IMG/VR virus record: IMGVR_UViG_3300010883_000001
Coordinates: 1 to 64,000 of that record
Origin: a virus
Length of the DNA: 64,000 nt
Reading direction: 5' to 3' (one strand)
Part shown: positions 18,335 to 27,882 of the stretch, piece by piece
Layout of the letters: each line of letters opens with the position of its first letter
How positions within the stretch are numbered: position 1 is the stretch's first letter
The notes under the pieces: generated by a model
What the model saw: only the letters and a program-made list of their open reading frames with translations
Database searches by the model: none
Told to the model about the DNA's origin: nothing
Translations under genes and position numbers: made by a program

Positions 18335-20335
18335 ATGGCAAACAAAGAAAAAAGTTTATTCAGGCGCCTGACAGGTCTATTTAGATCCGGCCCAATTATA
18401 AGAAGAAAAGTTAAAAACTTTAAGCCGGCTGGTGCGTCTAGTGCTGTTGAGATATTTAAGCACTCTTCGAGTGACGTATACAGCAGCGCTATATCTGCAT
18501 ATGGTGCGTTTGATAGGATGTCAAGATATGCTGATTTTTCTGAAATGGAAGCAACACCTGAAATAGCGTCTGCATTAGATATATACTCTGAAGAGTGTGT
18601 ATCACCTGACGCATCTGGGGAAATACTACATATTTACAGTGAAAATAGAAAAATAAAAGAGTTATTAGGTGAACTTTTTTATGATGTAATAAATGTAGAA
18701 TTTAATCTTAGTATGTGGGTTAGAAACCTTTGTAAGTACGGTGATTTTTTCTTATTTAACGATGTATCTCCTGAGTTTGGCATCATTAATGTTTTCCCAA
18801 TAAACATAGCTGAGATTGAGAGAGAAGAAGGATTTGATACAGATGATCCTATGGCTGTACGATTTCGTTGGATAACACAGGGTAACCAGTCTTTAGAAAA
18901 TTGGCAGATATCTCATTTTAGATTACTGGGAAATGATGCATTCTTACCATATGGTTCATCTGTTCTAGAGTCAGCTAGAAGAATTTGGCGCCAGCTAATC
19001 TTAATAGAAGATGCAATGTTAGTATATCGTGTCATAAGGGCTCCGGAGAGAAGGGTATTCTATATAGACGTTGGTAATGTTCCTCCGGAGGATGTCGCAA
19101 ACTATTTAGAGCAAGCAAAGACTAGCCTTAAGAGAAATCAAGTGATTGATAGATCCTCGGGCAAAGTTGATTTGCGATATAACCCATTATCAGTGGATGA
19201 AGATTATTTTTTGCCAGTTCGAGGTGGCGATTCAGGCACTAGAATTGACACTTTGGCCGGAGGGCAAAATACAGCGGCAATAGAGGACGTTGAATATATC
19301 CAGAAAAAATTATTTGCCGCGCTAAAGATCCCTAGAGCATACTTGGGATATGATGAAGATATTGGATCTAAGGCAACATTGGCCCAAGAAGATATTAGGT
19401 TCTCCAGGACAATACAACGAATTCAGAAGACGATAATCTCAGAATTAAATAAAGTAGCAATGATTCATCTTTATTCACATGGATATGAAGATGAGGATTT
19501 ACTGGATTTTGAATTAAGCCTGTCAAACCCTTCGTCTGTCGCACAACAACAAAAGCTTGAACTTTTACGATCAAAGTTTGAAATTGCCGGATCTGCTCCG
19601 GAAGGTATGATAAGTAGAAAGTGGATAATGAAAAATGTGCTTGAATTAACACTTACAGATATAGAACAAATAAATAGAGAGAAAGTGGAAGAAAAATCTG
19701 AAGATTTAGAGCTTGAAAACATGCCATCGCCAGAAGATGAGGGTGGTGAAGGTGGTGAAGACGCCGGAGGCGAAGAAGATGCCGGTGGCGAAGATCTATT
19801 TTCAGCTGACAAACCTAAGGATTTACCTTTGTTAGCTGAACCAGATATTCGAGGCCTAAGTGATGACGACGATGACGACGATGACGATGATGATCTAGAC
19901 AAGCTGTCATTGTCTATGGCTGATATAGATTCACCAATTGCCGCAGAGAAGCAAATACTATCTATCACCGGTAAACCCATAAAGAATAGAAGGAAAAATA
20001 ATCGTAATATGTTGGCTAATCCGGATTTTGTTGCGATGACGGGGATGAGAAGAAAACAAGATAACCCTATTTCTCAAGAGCCCCTAATTAATTTAGTAAA
20101 GCCAGACCGAGGTTCTTTTATGGAGGCAATGTTTCCACAAAATGATGAGATGGACGATTTTATTAGCGAAAAACTTTCCCAGAGGGCAAGAATGACAAAT
20201 GATATAGAGAGAACGTTAAAATCTCTTAGAAGTTTTATACCTATAAAAGGAACAAAACACCTGCTGAGTGAAGATTCAGCTGATATTGATGATTTAGAAG
20301 AAAAAAGTCAGGATTATCATGTCGAAAAGAAATGA
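18335..20335 (+). CDS. Portal protein (T4 gp20-like) with long acidic tail
   Basis: 666 residues. The dodecameric portal is the DNA entry channel and docks terminase and neck. Residues 1-450 match the gp20 family: MSRYADFSEMEATPEIASAL near 62, APERRVFYIDVGN, SVDEDYFLPVRGG, and the VEYIQKKLFAALKIPRAYLG block. The C-terminal ~200 residues are unusual: Gly/Glu repeats (coding 19742-19795) and a run of 11 Asp (19862-19894) precede a basic tail. T4 gp20 is 524 residues, so this acidic extension is an addition. The next gene overlaps the last 17 bases. Confidence 0.93.
   Translation: MANKEKSLFRRLTGLFRSGPIIRRKVKNFKPAGASSAVEIFKHSSSDVYSSAISAYGAFDRMSRYADFSEMEATPEIASALDIYSEECVSPDASGEILHIYSENRKIKELLGELFYDVINVEFNLSMWVRNLCKYGDFFLFNDVSPEFGIINVFPINIAEIEREEGFDTDDPMAVRFRWITQGNQSLENWQISHFRLLGNDAFLPYGSSVLESARRIWRQLILIEDAMLVYRVIRAPERRVFYIDVGNVPPEDVANYLEQAKTSLKRNQVIDRSSGKVDLRYNPLSVDEDYFLPVRGGDSGTRIDTLAGGQNTAAIEDVEYIQKKLFAALKIPRAYLGYDEDIGSKATLAQEDIRFSRTIQRIQKTIISELNKVAMIHLYSHGYEDEDLLDFELSLSNPSSVAQQQKLELLRSKFEIAGSAPEGMISRKWIMKNVLELTLTDIEQINREKVEEKSEDLELENMPSPEDEGGEGGEDAGGEEDAGGEDLFSADKPKDLPLLAEPDIRGLSDDDDDDDDDDDLDKLSLSMADIDSPIAAEKQILSITGKPIKNRRKNNRNMLANPDFVAMTGMRRKQDNPISQEPLINLVKPDRGSFMEAMFPQNDEMDDFISEKLSQRARMTNDIERTLKSLRSFIPIKGTKHLLSEDSADIDDLEEKSQDYHVEKK
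19742..19894 (+). repeat. Gly/Glu and poly-Asp low-complexity coding repeat in portal gene
   Basis: Codons for Gly-Gly-Glu/Ala-Gly-Gly-Glu units (19742-19795) are followed, after a short spacer, by 11 consecutive Asp codons (19862-19894) written with mixed GAT and GAC. The codon mixing argues against recent triplet slippage. The antisense frame reads as poly-Ser and is not a gene. Confidence 0.85.
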
Positions 20336-21200
20336 CAATAAAAATTTGAAGCATAATAAGAAAAGAAATGTAGGAATAATCTACGAGCAGCTTGTCAGGA
20401 CTATATCTGAAAATATTATAGATGATAGAGGCAAAGAGGCTGAAAAGATTATTGATATAGTCAAGAGAAGATTTGCACCGGGAAGTGAGTTGTATAAAGA
20501 GTTTCGATTATTTAATGCGTTAGCCAGGACCAGGGTCAATGAGCCTTCTATGGCAACGAGGATTATAAGCGAAGCAAAAAATGCTGCTAAGGATCACGAT
20601 GAAAAAGTCTTGGATAGAGAAAAGTCTCTTTTGATAAAGGAGATAAATACAATGTTTGATTCAAAATTGTTTTATACTAAGCAGGTACCTGAGTATAGAA
20701 CGTATGCAACAATCCAAACTCTATTAAATGACTGGCGTTGTGATAGGGTAACAAATTTTCAAAGAGTTGCAAATTTTGAAAAGTCAATACATGAACATCT
20801 CCTAAGGGATGGCGATGATTATAATACGTTAGACTCTGAAAAGACGCCTGACGTAAATTCTTTGACTGTTAAGATAATGTCACGGAAATTTTCTGATTCC
20901 TTTTCGCCAGTTCTTACCGGTGAGCAAAAGAGCGCAATACAAAAATATGTTTTATCTTTTGGGGATGATGTAGCTACTAATAATCTTTTATATGAGGTAA
21001 AAGAGGAAAAAAAGTTACTTCTTCGCACGTTGAACAATTATACGGCGGCATGTAGGAACAAGATTATTAAGGGCAGAATCCCTACTATTTTGGAAAATAT
21101 TGATGAATTTTCTCCTTCTAAATTAGATGATAGTACAATGGCAAAATATTTAACAATGATAAACTTGAGAAAAGAATTGTCGGAGCCTGATGATGAGTGA
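20319..21200 (+). CDS. Conserved head-module protein of unknown function
   Basis: 293 residues, starting inside the last 17 bases of the portal gene. The N-terminus is very basic (KNLKHNKKRN), then GIIYEQLVRTISENI and a PGSELYKEFRLFNAL block; the rest is alpha-helical and charged. I believe homologues sit between portal and protease in other marine T4-like phages, but no function is known to me. T4 has small prohead core genes (67, 68) at this place; this protein is much longer. A prohead core or internal head role is inferred from position. Its stop overlaps the protease start by 11 bases. Confidence 0.55.
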   Translation: MSKRNDNKNLKHNKKRNVGIIYEQLVRTISENIIDDRGKEAEKIIDIVKRRFAPGSELYKEFRLFNALARTRVNEPSMATRIISEAKNAAKDHDEKVLDREKSLLIKEINTMFDSKLFYTKQVPEYRTYATIQTLLNDWRCDRVTNFQRVANFEKSIHEHLLRDGDDYNTLDSEKTPDVNSLTVKIMSRKFSDSFSPVLTGEQKSAIQKYVLSFGDDVATNNLLYEVKEEKKLLLRTLNNYTAACRNKIIKGRIPTILENIDEFSPSKLDDSTMAKYLTMINLRKELSEPDDE

Positions 21201-21810
21201 TAAAAATGTTCTTAGATTATTAACTGAGTGGACACAATTTGAATATACACCAAATATGGTTACTGAGTCAAAAGAGTTAAACAACGGAAAGATAATATTA
21301 AATGGGATCCTGCAAAAATCCGATGCGCTAAATCAAAATGGCAGGATATATCCAAAAGCAATATTAGAGAGAGAGATTAGGAACTATCAAAAATTCATAA
21401 AAGAAAATAGGGCTTTAGGTGAATGTGATCATCCAGACTCATCAGTTGTAAACCTCAGGAACGCATCACACATTGTCCGCGAAGCGCACATGGATGGAGA
21501 TGTCTGTTATGGGTCTGTTGAGTTGTTAGATACCCCAAGTGGAAAAATCTTACAGAGTCTTGTAGAATCCGGTGTTACATTGGGGATATCATCCCGAGGT
21601 GTTGGATCAACAAAGAGAGAAGGAGACTTTCAGATAGTGCAAGACGATTTTCAATTAATTTGTTGGGATTTTGTCTCCGAACCGTCGACACCAGGAGCTT
21701 TTATGATGAGTGAAGGTCACGTTATTGATGAGAATGAATTAAAAAAGCACTTTACCAAGTCAGATAAGTTATATAGAATATTCAACGATATAAATTCCTG
21801 GAGTGAGTGA
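21190..21810 (+). CDS. Prohead maturation protease (T4 gp21-like)
   Basis: 206 residues of the herpesvirus-fold serine protease family that cleaves scaffold and capsid N-termini during head maturation. Visible elements: NGRIYP (50-55), the catalytic His81 in ECDHPDS, and the nucleophile region LGISSRGVGS (131-140). In T4 gp21 the corresponding residues are a His and a Ser in similar blocks. Two adjacent ATGs (21190, 21193) are possible starts; CGGAG at 21180 serves either. It is followed at once by a small structural gene and, further on, by scaffold and major capsid protein, the classical T4 order. Confidence 0.9.
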   Translation: MMSDKNVLRLLTEWTQFEYTPNMVTESKELNNGKIILNGILQKSDALNQNGRIYPKAILEREIRNYQKFIKENRALGECDHPDSSVVNLRNASHIVREAHMDGDVCYGSVELLDTPSGKILQSLVESGVTLGISSRGVGSTKREGDFQIVQDDFQLICWDFVSEPSTPGAFMMSEGHVIDENELKKHFTKSDKLYRIFNDINSWSE

Positions 21811-21812
21811 TA

Positions 21813-22217
21813 ATGTCTTTACATCATCCAAAACCGAATCATAATCATGCTGCAGAGTATCAATGTTCTGGTGTTCCGTTTTTATCAAGCTCGGCCCGAA
21901 ATGGGGTTACGACTGCAGGGGTAAAAGTTTCATTTCCTTATGTGACTAGGTGGGTGCAAGTATTTTGCCATGCCGACGCCGCTAAAGAATTAAGGGTTGG
22001 ATTTACGGTGATAGGCATCTCCGATGAGCTTGAAAGAAACTTTGTTCTTGTACCTACAGGGACATGCACTCCAAGGCTAGAGGTAAAGTGCACTGAAATT
22101 CACTTAAGATCAGACACTTCAACCTCAGGATATAGTCTAATTGCAGGATTAACAAATGTAGGTCCATCACAATTTTTTACTATGTCTGGTTCTAACGGCG
22201 TTGCAGGGGTAGGTTAA
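21813..22217 (+). CDS. Small conserved virion-type protein (MSLHHP family)
   Basis: 134 residues from the ATG at 21813, which lies four bases after the protease stop and has GGAGTGAG upstream; an in-frame GTG at 21807 would overlap the protease. The N-terminus MSLHHPKPNHNH is His/Pro-rich. The body is predicted beta-rich (VTRWVQVFCHAD, LRVGFTVIGIS, SLIAGLTN), like a small jelly roll. I recall similar small proteins in marine T4-like head clusters. A capsid accessory or decoration role is an inference from fold type and location. Confidence 0.55.
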   Translation: MSLHHPKPNHNHAAEYQCSGVPFLSSSARNGVTTAGVKVSFPYVTRWVQVFCHADAAKELRVGFTVIGISDELERNFVLVPTGTCTPRLEVKCTEIHLRSDTSTSGYSLIAGLTNVGPSQFFTMSGSNGVAGVG

Positions 22218-22685
22218 GTGGCTAAGTTGAGTAGATCTATGCTAAAAGGTATCGTAAAAGAGTGTCTTTTAGAAATATTATCCGAAGGTATTACAACGTC
22301 TAAGGTGCAGTTATCTGAATCTATAGTTAGAAAGAAGATTGCCACACCTCAACCCGGCTTATTTTCATCAAAGCCTAAACAAAAACGTAAGACTAATCCT
22401 GCATTAGATAATACCTCATATACAAATGACAGAGAAAAAATTGTAGAGCAACGTCGTACCACTACGGTTAACGCCCTGACTGATGATCCTATACTATCGG
22501 AAATATTTAGGGACACTATGGATACTACATTGCAGGAGCAACTGGGGAACGCCACCCCTGCATCATCACAACCTGGTCCGGAAATTAGAACAAAAAATAA
22601 TGATATTTCAGAGGTTGGAATGTTTAATGATGCAGCAAATAATTGGGCAGCCCTAGCTTTTACAGAAAAAAAGCAGTCAAACTAG
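22218..22685 (+). CDS. Small head-module protein, unknown
   Basis: 155 residues with a GTG start directly abutting the previous TAA, which implies coupled translation. The N-terminus reads MLKGIVKECLLEILSEG, an amphipathic helix seen in small proteins of related phages; the remainder is polar, Ser/Thr/Gln-rich and probably disordered. No domain is recognised. The position between protease and scaffold suggests a prohead core component or a packaged internal protein. Confidence 0.5.
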   Translation: MAKLSRSMLKGIVKECLLEILSEGITTSKVQLSESIVRKKIATPQPGLFSSKPKQKRKTNPALDNTSYTNDREKIVEQRRTTTVNALTDDPILSEIFRDTMDTTLQEQLGNATPASSQPGPEIRTKNNDISEVGMFNDAANNWAALAFTEKKQSN

Positions 22686-22750
22686 TAAAGACTTACTGCG
22701 CTGATGAATACATATTAATATAAAGATTTATTTTATTGGAGTTAATAGAG

Positions 22751-23038
22751 ATGAGAAATAGAAGAAGAAGAGTAAGAAAGCTTACGCCTAATCTTTTACG
22801 AAGAATCGTGATGGAAGAAAGAACCCGCGTTTTGCGTGAGAACGATCCTATTGTCCAAGGAATAGAAGATCCTGAGAAGGTTGATGCTGAAGAGGTCGAT
22901 GCTGATGAGTATGCTAATACTTTGGAGAAAGATCTGGATCACCTTAAAGCTTTAAAGATTCAAGAGAGTCGGTTACGTAAGCAGTTGGGTAGAATATCAA
23001 CTGCAAAGAAAATTTTAGTTAGAAGATTAGCAAAATAA
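22751..23038 (+). CDS. Small basic coiled-coil protein, unknown
   Basis: 95 residues, starting at the ATG at 22751 with GGAG at 22738-22741; an upstream TTG at 22736 lies on the ribosome site itself. The N-terminus is strikingly basic (NRRRRVRKL), the centre acidic, and the C-terminal half forms a heptad-like helix (LKALKIQESRLRKQLGRI). T4 places small prohead core proteins gp67/gp68 in this area and the charge pattern would suit such a role, but no sequence match is claimed. Confidence 0.5.
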   Translation: MRNRRRRVRKLTPNLLRRIVMEERTRVLRENDPIVQGIEDPEKVDAEEVDADEYANTLEKDLDHLKALKIQESRLRKQLGRISTAKKILVRRLAK

Positions 23039-23065
23039 TTACAAAACTGACAATTAGGAGAAAAA

Positions 23066-23548
23066 ATGCCAACACATATACAAAAAATGGTTGAAAATTT
23101 ACCGAGCCCGTGGGGCACGGCAAGAGATAAAGGTGTAGCCGATTACCAGGCTCTGCAAGGAATGTTTCCGGGATCACCCATACATTCTGGTGAAATTTCC
23201 AATGAAAGCCTTACGAAAAAGTATATCGAAAAACAACATGGCGAAGTAAATGATGAAGGCCACACATTTGGTGTATTTAAATTAGATTATAATGAAGCAC
23301 CTGATGTAGCTGCTGGACCTCATGGTGAAGGAACTGATCCTCCAAACCCGTATGTTCCTAATCCAACATCTCCTGGACCATCCTGCAATGCGGCTGATAA
23401 GCCAGACGCTCCTGAAGGTTTTGGCAAGAAGACATCAAATACACCAGGTGAGGGCGATGGCGCATTATCGAACCCCAGTAATACGTCGGTGGTAATTGCC
23501 CAACAAACGTTGGGTACGTATTCATTTGGATCGTCCACAAACGGTTAA
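23066..23548 (+). CDS. Gly/Pro-rich small protein, unknown
   Basis: 160 residues; ATG preceded by TTAGGAGA. The N-terminal 70 residues are ordinary (HIQKMVENLPSPWGTARDKG), whereas residues ~75-140 are Pro/Gly/Asn-rich and probably disordered. There is no membrane segment or known motif. It belongs to the run of small genes between protease and scaffold and is likely a head-associated protein, on context alone. Confidence 0.5.
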   Translation: MPTHIQKMVENLPSPWGTARDKGVADYQALQGMFPGSPIHSGEISNESLTKKYIEKQHGEVNDEGHTFGVFKLDYNEAPDVAAGPHGEGTDPPNPYVPNPTSPGPSCNAADKPDAPEGFGKKTSNTPGEGDGALSNPSNTSVVIAQQTLGTYSFGSSTNG

Positions 23549-23562
23549 CTGGTTTATAGTTA

Positions 23563-24135
23563 ATGATTGGACAATCTTTCCTGGAGGCCCGCCTAGATGA
23601 TAAGAGAGGAACCGGTTACGGCACTGACGCCGGCCGGTTCTCTCATAGATTGTCTAATTCAAATTTTCCTTATAATGATTTCGATGATGATGAATTTTTT
23701 GAGGAAGAAGATTTAGAAACTCAAATACATCAAAAAAAAATAATAAATAAGACATCCCCCTATGCGGCTTCCGGCTGGGGTGATAAAGCAAAAGTTGATA
23801 AAAGATATTTTGTTGCTGGTAATACAAAACTTAGTGATTGTTTTTTTAGGACAGACAAAATTTTACTTGAGATTGAAATATTTAATAATTCATTAGTCCC
23901 GATACCTGGCCTATATAAAAAATCATCTATGGTTAAAGGGTCTGGACCATTTTTACCGGCTGGTATAGGAAGCTATAAGAGGACAGGAACAAAAAAAGGT
24001 TACGCATCCAGTCCACCGGAATATAAAATCGATTTTGATCTTCATGGTGATAATGAGGAAGATATCGAAGATGATGAGGTTTTAACACTTAGGGATATAG
24101 CTCTAAGATTAAATAAGATAGATGGTTATACTTAA
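23563..24135 (+). CDS. Acidic small protein, unknown
   Basis: 190 residues with a strongly acidic patch (DDDEFFEEEDLE) near residue 45 and another at the C-terminus before a short amphipathic helix (LTLRDIALRLNKI). The middle is predicted mixed beta. No family is recognised. The ATG at 23563 has no strong ribosome site. Position and acidity are compatible with prohead core content, as for other genes here; this is inference. Confidence 0.5.
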   Translation: MIGQSFLEARLDDKRGTGYGTDAGRFSHRLSNSNFPYNDFDDDEFFEEEDLETQIHQKKIINKTSPYAASGWGDKAKVDKRYFVAGNTKLSDCFFRTDKILLEIEIFNNSLVPIPGLYKKSSMVKGSGPFLPAGIGSYKRTGTKKGYASSPPEYKIDFDLHGDNEEDIEDDEVLTLRDIALRLNKIDGYT

Positions 24136-24212
24136 TTTTATGGGTAAATTTGCCATCTACCTTGATAGTTAGTAATTGCGCACTACAGATGAGAGCAACA
24201 ATAAGAGGGTAT

Positions 24213-25958
24213 ATGGCACACGATCTTTATTCCGATGCAATTTTAGAAGCTAAAAAACTTCGCACGATGGCTGAAGAGGCTGCTAAAAATAGAATTATCG
24301 ATGCAGTCACACCTCGTATACGAAGGTTAATAGAAAATCAACTCCTTATAGAGGGCGATGATCTTATAGATGATGAACCGCCTGAGGATGTAGTTGATGA
24401 TATTGAATTACCTGAAGAGCCGGATGCTATGTCGGCCGATACAGCACCCCTGGCCGATGATTTAGGTACATCAGATTTAGCTGCAGCCTTAGGCTCAGTT
24501 ATTGATACACCCGTAGAACAGCCTGGTACCCCGTATACAGAACCGGCGGCTGATGCAGGCGTCGGTCCCAAGATTTCTATAGGTGCAGATGGTGAGATAG
24601 AGATTGAAGTTGATGGTCTTAGCATAGAAGTTGAAAAATCAGAAGGTTCCACAGACGATGGCCTAATGCTTGATCAGCCGGTTGCTGAGGCTTTAAGTTC
24701 TGCTTTAGGCAAACTACACACAAGAAGAAAATTATCAGCACAAATAAATGCTATACACGAAAAAATAGATTTTTTAAAGAGGGCGCTAACGCTTGCAAAG
24801 CAAGATGCTACTGTCCAACAGAGAAAACGCGTATCTAATATTTTTGAGGCGCTAGCGAGGAAAGTAATTTCCTTGAAGCGCCAAGCTATACTTAGTGAAC
24901 AGAACGGAGTTTCCGTTAATGAAGAAAAAAACAAGCTTGATACTATCATAGAGGAGATGGACCAAATGTCAAGACATAATCGAAGCGGGCGAGGAAATCG
25001 CAGCATATTCGACTTCTTGTTCGAGGACTCCGTTGAAGAAGCTGGGGGTCTCGAAGAGGGGGACGAAGAATTAGAAGCAGAAGAAACCGAAGAAGGCGCC
25101 GAAGAGGTTGACGTTGATGCTGCTAGTACAGCATTGGAGGACTTGGGCGCAGCCCTGGGCCTTGACGTCGCTATTGGTGAAGAAGGAGAAGAGGATTTCG
25201 AAGATTTGGAAGCCGATGAGGACGTAGAAGAAGAGGTCGAGCTTCCTGAGGCTGACGTTGATGAGGTCTACGAAATTGACGAGGTTGCTCTTCGGAGAGA
25301 ACTTCGACGCCTTCGAAGATTAGATGAAAATGATCCAGTTGATGGATCAGGTGATTCATCATTCGGTGGCGGTGAAGCTGGAGATGAGCCTTTCATTGAG
25401 GTTGATGAAGAGGATCTCTTAAATGCCTTAGCCGATGAGCTTGGTGATGCACCAACCCCATCAGTCGGGGCCGATTCAGCTAGTGGCACGGATGCAATGA
25501 CTACTGAGTCACGTCGACGCCTAGCAAGACTTCGCACCAGACGCTCAACCACCAGGAGTTCCTCCCAGAGGACTCCAGCAAGAGCAGCTAACAGGCAGAT
25601 TAAAGAGTACAAACGAGTTGTTGGTGCACTTAAAGGCCAGTTAACAGAAATGAATTTATTTAACGCAAAACTGCTTTATGCTAATAAGCTAATGCAGAAT
25701 AGAGATTTGACACCAAGGCAACAAAGAGCAATTGTTGAGGCTTTAGATAATGCCAAGACGCTCCGTGAAGCTAAGCTACTATATAAGAGTCTAACGACTT
25801 CACTTAATAAACGAGGTAGATCATCTGGTCGCTTGAGTGAAGGAGTTGTTAGAGCTAGGGGTTCTTCCTCGGTTCCAACCCGGACGGCACAGCCGGCCAA
25901 TAATGGAGTTGGAGAGAAAGATCGTTGGGCTGTACTTGCAGGGCTCGAGAATAACTAA
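24213..25958 (+). CDS. Prohead core scaffold protein (T4 gp22-like)
   Basis: 581 residues from the ATG at 24213 (MAHDLYSDAILEAKKL); in-frame starts at 24189 and TTG 24150 exist but have no ribosome site, while GAGGG lies just before 24213. The protein is highly acidic, with long Glu/Asp tracts (coding about 25020-25270), helical ends and coiled coils, as in scaffolds that are cleaved and lost. The C-terminal block MNLFNAKLLYANKLMQN, and then LREAKLLYKSL, is the part I recall from gp22 relatives. An Arg-rich patch (coding about 25510-25600) lies before it. It directly precedes the major capsid gene, the T4 order. T4 gp22 is 269 residues, so this version is about twice as long. Confidence 0.75.
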   Translation: MAHDLYSDAILEAKKLRTMAEEAAKNRIIDAVTPRIRRLIENQLLIEGDDLIDDEPPEDVVDDIELPEEPDAMSADTAPLADDLGTSDLAAALGSVIDTPVEQPGTPYTEPAADAGVGPKISIGADGEIEIEVDGLSIEVEKSEGSTDDGLMLDQPVAEALSSALGKLHTRRKLSAQINAIHEKIDFLKRALTLAKQDATVQQRKRVSNIFEALARKVISLKRQAILSEQNGVSVNEEKNKLDTIIEEMDQMSRHNRSGRGNRSIFDFLFEDSVEEAGGLEEGDEELEAEETEEGAEEVDVDAASTALEDLGAALGLDVAIGEEGEEDFEDLEADEDVEEEVELPEADVDEVYEIDEVALRRELRRLRRLDENDPVDGSGDSSFGGGEAGDEPFIEVDEEDLLNALADELGDAPTPSVGADSASGTDAMTTESRRRLARLRTRRSTTRSSSQRTPARAANRQIKEYKRVVGALKGQLTEMNLFNAKLLYANKLMQNRDLTPRQQRAIVEALDNAKTLREAKLLYKSLTTSLNKRGRSSGRLSEGVVRARGSSSVPTRTAQPANNGVGEKDRWAVLAGLENN

Positions 25959-25986
25959 ACCATTAACTTAAGGAGTAATAAAAAAA

Positions 25987-27882
25987 ATGGCAAATACATT
26001 CTCACTTCAGCAGTTGACGGAGGGCATCAGGCAGCGCCATCTCGGCACCCAGAACCGTCACCTAGTTGAAAAATGGACACGCACCGGCCTTCTTCGAGGA
26101 CTCGAGGGAACCGGTCGCGAAAATATGGCGCGTATGCTTGAGAACCAGGCAGCGCAAATGTTAAAAGAGGCTAGTGACCTGGGATCAGGTACGGCCGGTA
26201 ATGCTGACATTCGTGGTTTCACGAATATCGCCTTTCCAATTGTTCGTAGGGTCTTCGGTGGCCTCGTTGCTAATGAGCTTGTCTCAATTCAGCCAATGAG
26301 TCTTCCTTCAGGCCTCTTATTCTATCTTGATTATACGTACGGAACCACACAGGCTGGTGGTACAAATGTTGATGGTTCCGGTGCATATAAGGCCGGCGAA
26401 TCAATTTATAATAACCCCACCGGTAGAGGCGTACAGTCAGGATCTTTGGGTACAGGTGGACAGGCTGACTTGGCTGGTGCTGGTTATTCCCGTCGACATT
26501 CATCAAAAGATGTATCAATTGTTCAGACTACAAAGATTTTTGCATTCGGTGGTTCTTCATCGGCTACATTATCTGGTAATAACGCAGCTGTAACCGTTCA
26601 ATGTCATGCTACCGGTACTGATGGAAAGCTTTTACAGTTTGATCCTCAAATCACAAACTTGATTGAGAGTGAAGAGGGTAAGTTCGTTTTTGCGGCTGTG
26701 CCGTTTACGGCAGCAAACTTTCCTAGCGTTGATGCAACGATGATAAAAGATGTTGGTTTACAGGTATCAGGTACCGGTGGTCCTCTTGGTCAAAATAACG
26801 ACTTGGCTAAGATTCCTGCCGCAATTCAAGGTGGAAGCGTCTACAACATACGTAGATTAAATCAACTTGTTACATGGGATGGTACAAATGCCCCTGTTGC
26901 TGCACCGTTAGCAACGACTTCAACTGGTAATGCTCACGTCTTGTTAGTGTGTTCAGGCACACGTTGGTCTGATGCAGATGATAGTTTTGGCGTTTCATTC
27001 GTCAAGTCACCAGTTCTTGATTCAGCCTCCGGGGCCGCCGATACACTCGTCGTTCCTAGTTTCGAATCAGATTTTGGTACAAACCCTTCACCAGCTATTC
27101 CTGAGATTGATATCAAGATTGAGTCAATTGCAGTTACGGCTGTTACACGTAAGTTAAGAGCACGATGGTCACCAGAGCTTGCACAGGATTTAAATGCCTA
27201 TCACAGTCTAGACGCTGAGGTTGAGCTTACACAGATCCTTTCCGAGCAGATTGCCTTAGAGCTTGATAGAGAGATACTTGGTGATCTTCTTACGAATGCC
27301 AATGGTGCTAACCTTTACTGGTCACGCGCTCCTGGTAAGTTCGTTAATAAGGAAACTGGCGCAACTGTACAGCGTGCTTCTAGTCTCGATCCTGGACCTG
27401 CCTTTACTGGTACAGTTCGAGATTGGTATGAGACCCTTATTGAGACCATCATCGACGTTGCTAACACGATCCATCGCAAGACCCTCCGCGGTTCTGCTAA
27501 CTTTATCGTTGTTAGTCCTGACATTGCTACGATCCTTGAGGCCTCAGTTTATTACAGACCGTCTTACGGGCTGGATAGTGATGGCCAGGTTCAAGCGCCT
27601 ATGACGCTTGGTGCCGACAAGGTTGGTACATTGAGTAATCGTTTCACGGTCTACAAGGATCCTTACTTTCCACGCAACAGAATTCTTGTTGGGTATAAGG
27701 GTGGTAGCTATCTTGAGACTGGTTATGTATATGCTCCGTATGTACCTCTTATCGTTACGCCAACGATTTTCGCGCCTGAGGATTTCACCCCACGTAAGGG
27801 TGTCATGACTCGTTATGGTAAGAAGATGGTTCGTTCCGATTTTTACGGTACTGTTACATGTCTTGATTTGAACATCATCTAA
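25987..27882 (+). CDS. Major capsid protein (T4 gp23-like)
   Basis: 631 residues; the start follows an AAGGAG site. Recognised by position after protease and scaffold and by the RGFTNIAFPIVRRVFGG block (about residue 77) and LPSGLLFYLDYTYG, both typical of the HK97-fold gp23 family, and by the C-terminal end with EDFTPRKGVMTRYGKKM. T4 gp23 is 521 residues; the extra length falls in a Gly/Ser-rich insertion near residues 120-300, possibly an enlarged surface domain. The N-terminal ~60 residues are probably removed by the prohead protease. A perfect terminator follows, suggesting that high expression ends here. No gp24-like vertex paralogue was seen. Confidence 0.93.
   Translation: MANTFSLQQLTEGIRQRHLGTQNRHLVEKWTRTGLLRGLEGTGRENMARMLENQAAQMLKEASDLGSGTAGNADIRGFTNIAFPIVRRVFGGLVANELVSIQPMSLPSGLLFYLDYTYGTTQAGGTNVDGSGAYKAGESIYNNPTGRGVQSGSLGTGGQADLAGAGYSRRHSSKDVSIVQTTKIFAFGGSSSATLSGNNAAVTVQCHATGTDGKLLQFDPQITNLIESEEGKFVFAAVPFTAANFPSVDATMIKDVGLQVSGTGGPLGQNNDLAKIPAAIQGGSVYNIRRLNQLVTWDGTNAPVAAPLATTSTGNAHVLLVCSGTRWSDADDSFGVSFVKSPVLDSASGAADTLVVPSFESDFGTNPSPAIPEIDIKIESIAVTAVTRKLRARWSPELAQDLNAYHSLDAEVELTQILSEQIALELDREILGDLLTNANGANLYWSRAPGKFVNKETGATVQRASSLDPGPAFTGTVRDWYETLIETIIDVANTIHRKTLRGSANFIVVSPDIATILEASVYYRPSYGLDSDGQVQAPMTLGADKVGTLSNRFTVYKDPYFPRNRILVGYKGGSYLETGYVYAPYVPLIVTPTIFAPEDFTPRKGVMTRYGKKMVRSDFYGTVTCLDLNII

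Noticed and set aside
19471-19980. Minus-strand frame of 169 residues rich in Ser
   Set aside because: It is the antisense of the portal's Gly/Glu and poly-Asp codons; low complexity and no ribosome site.
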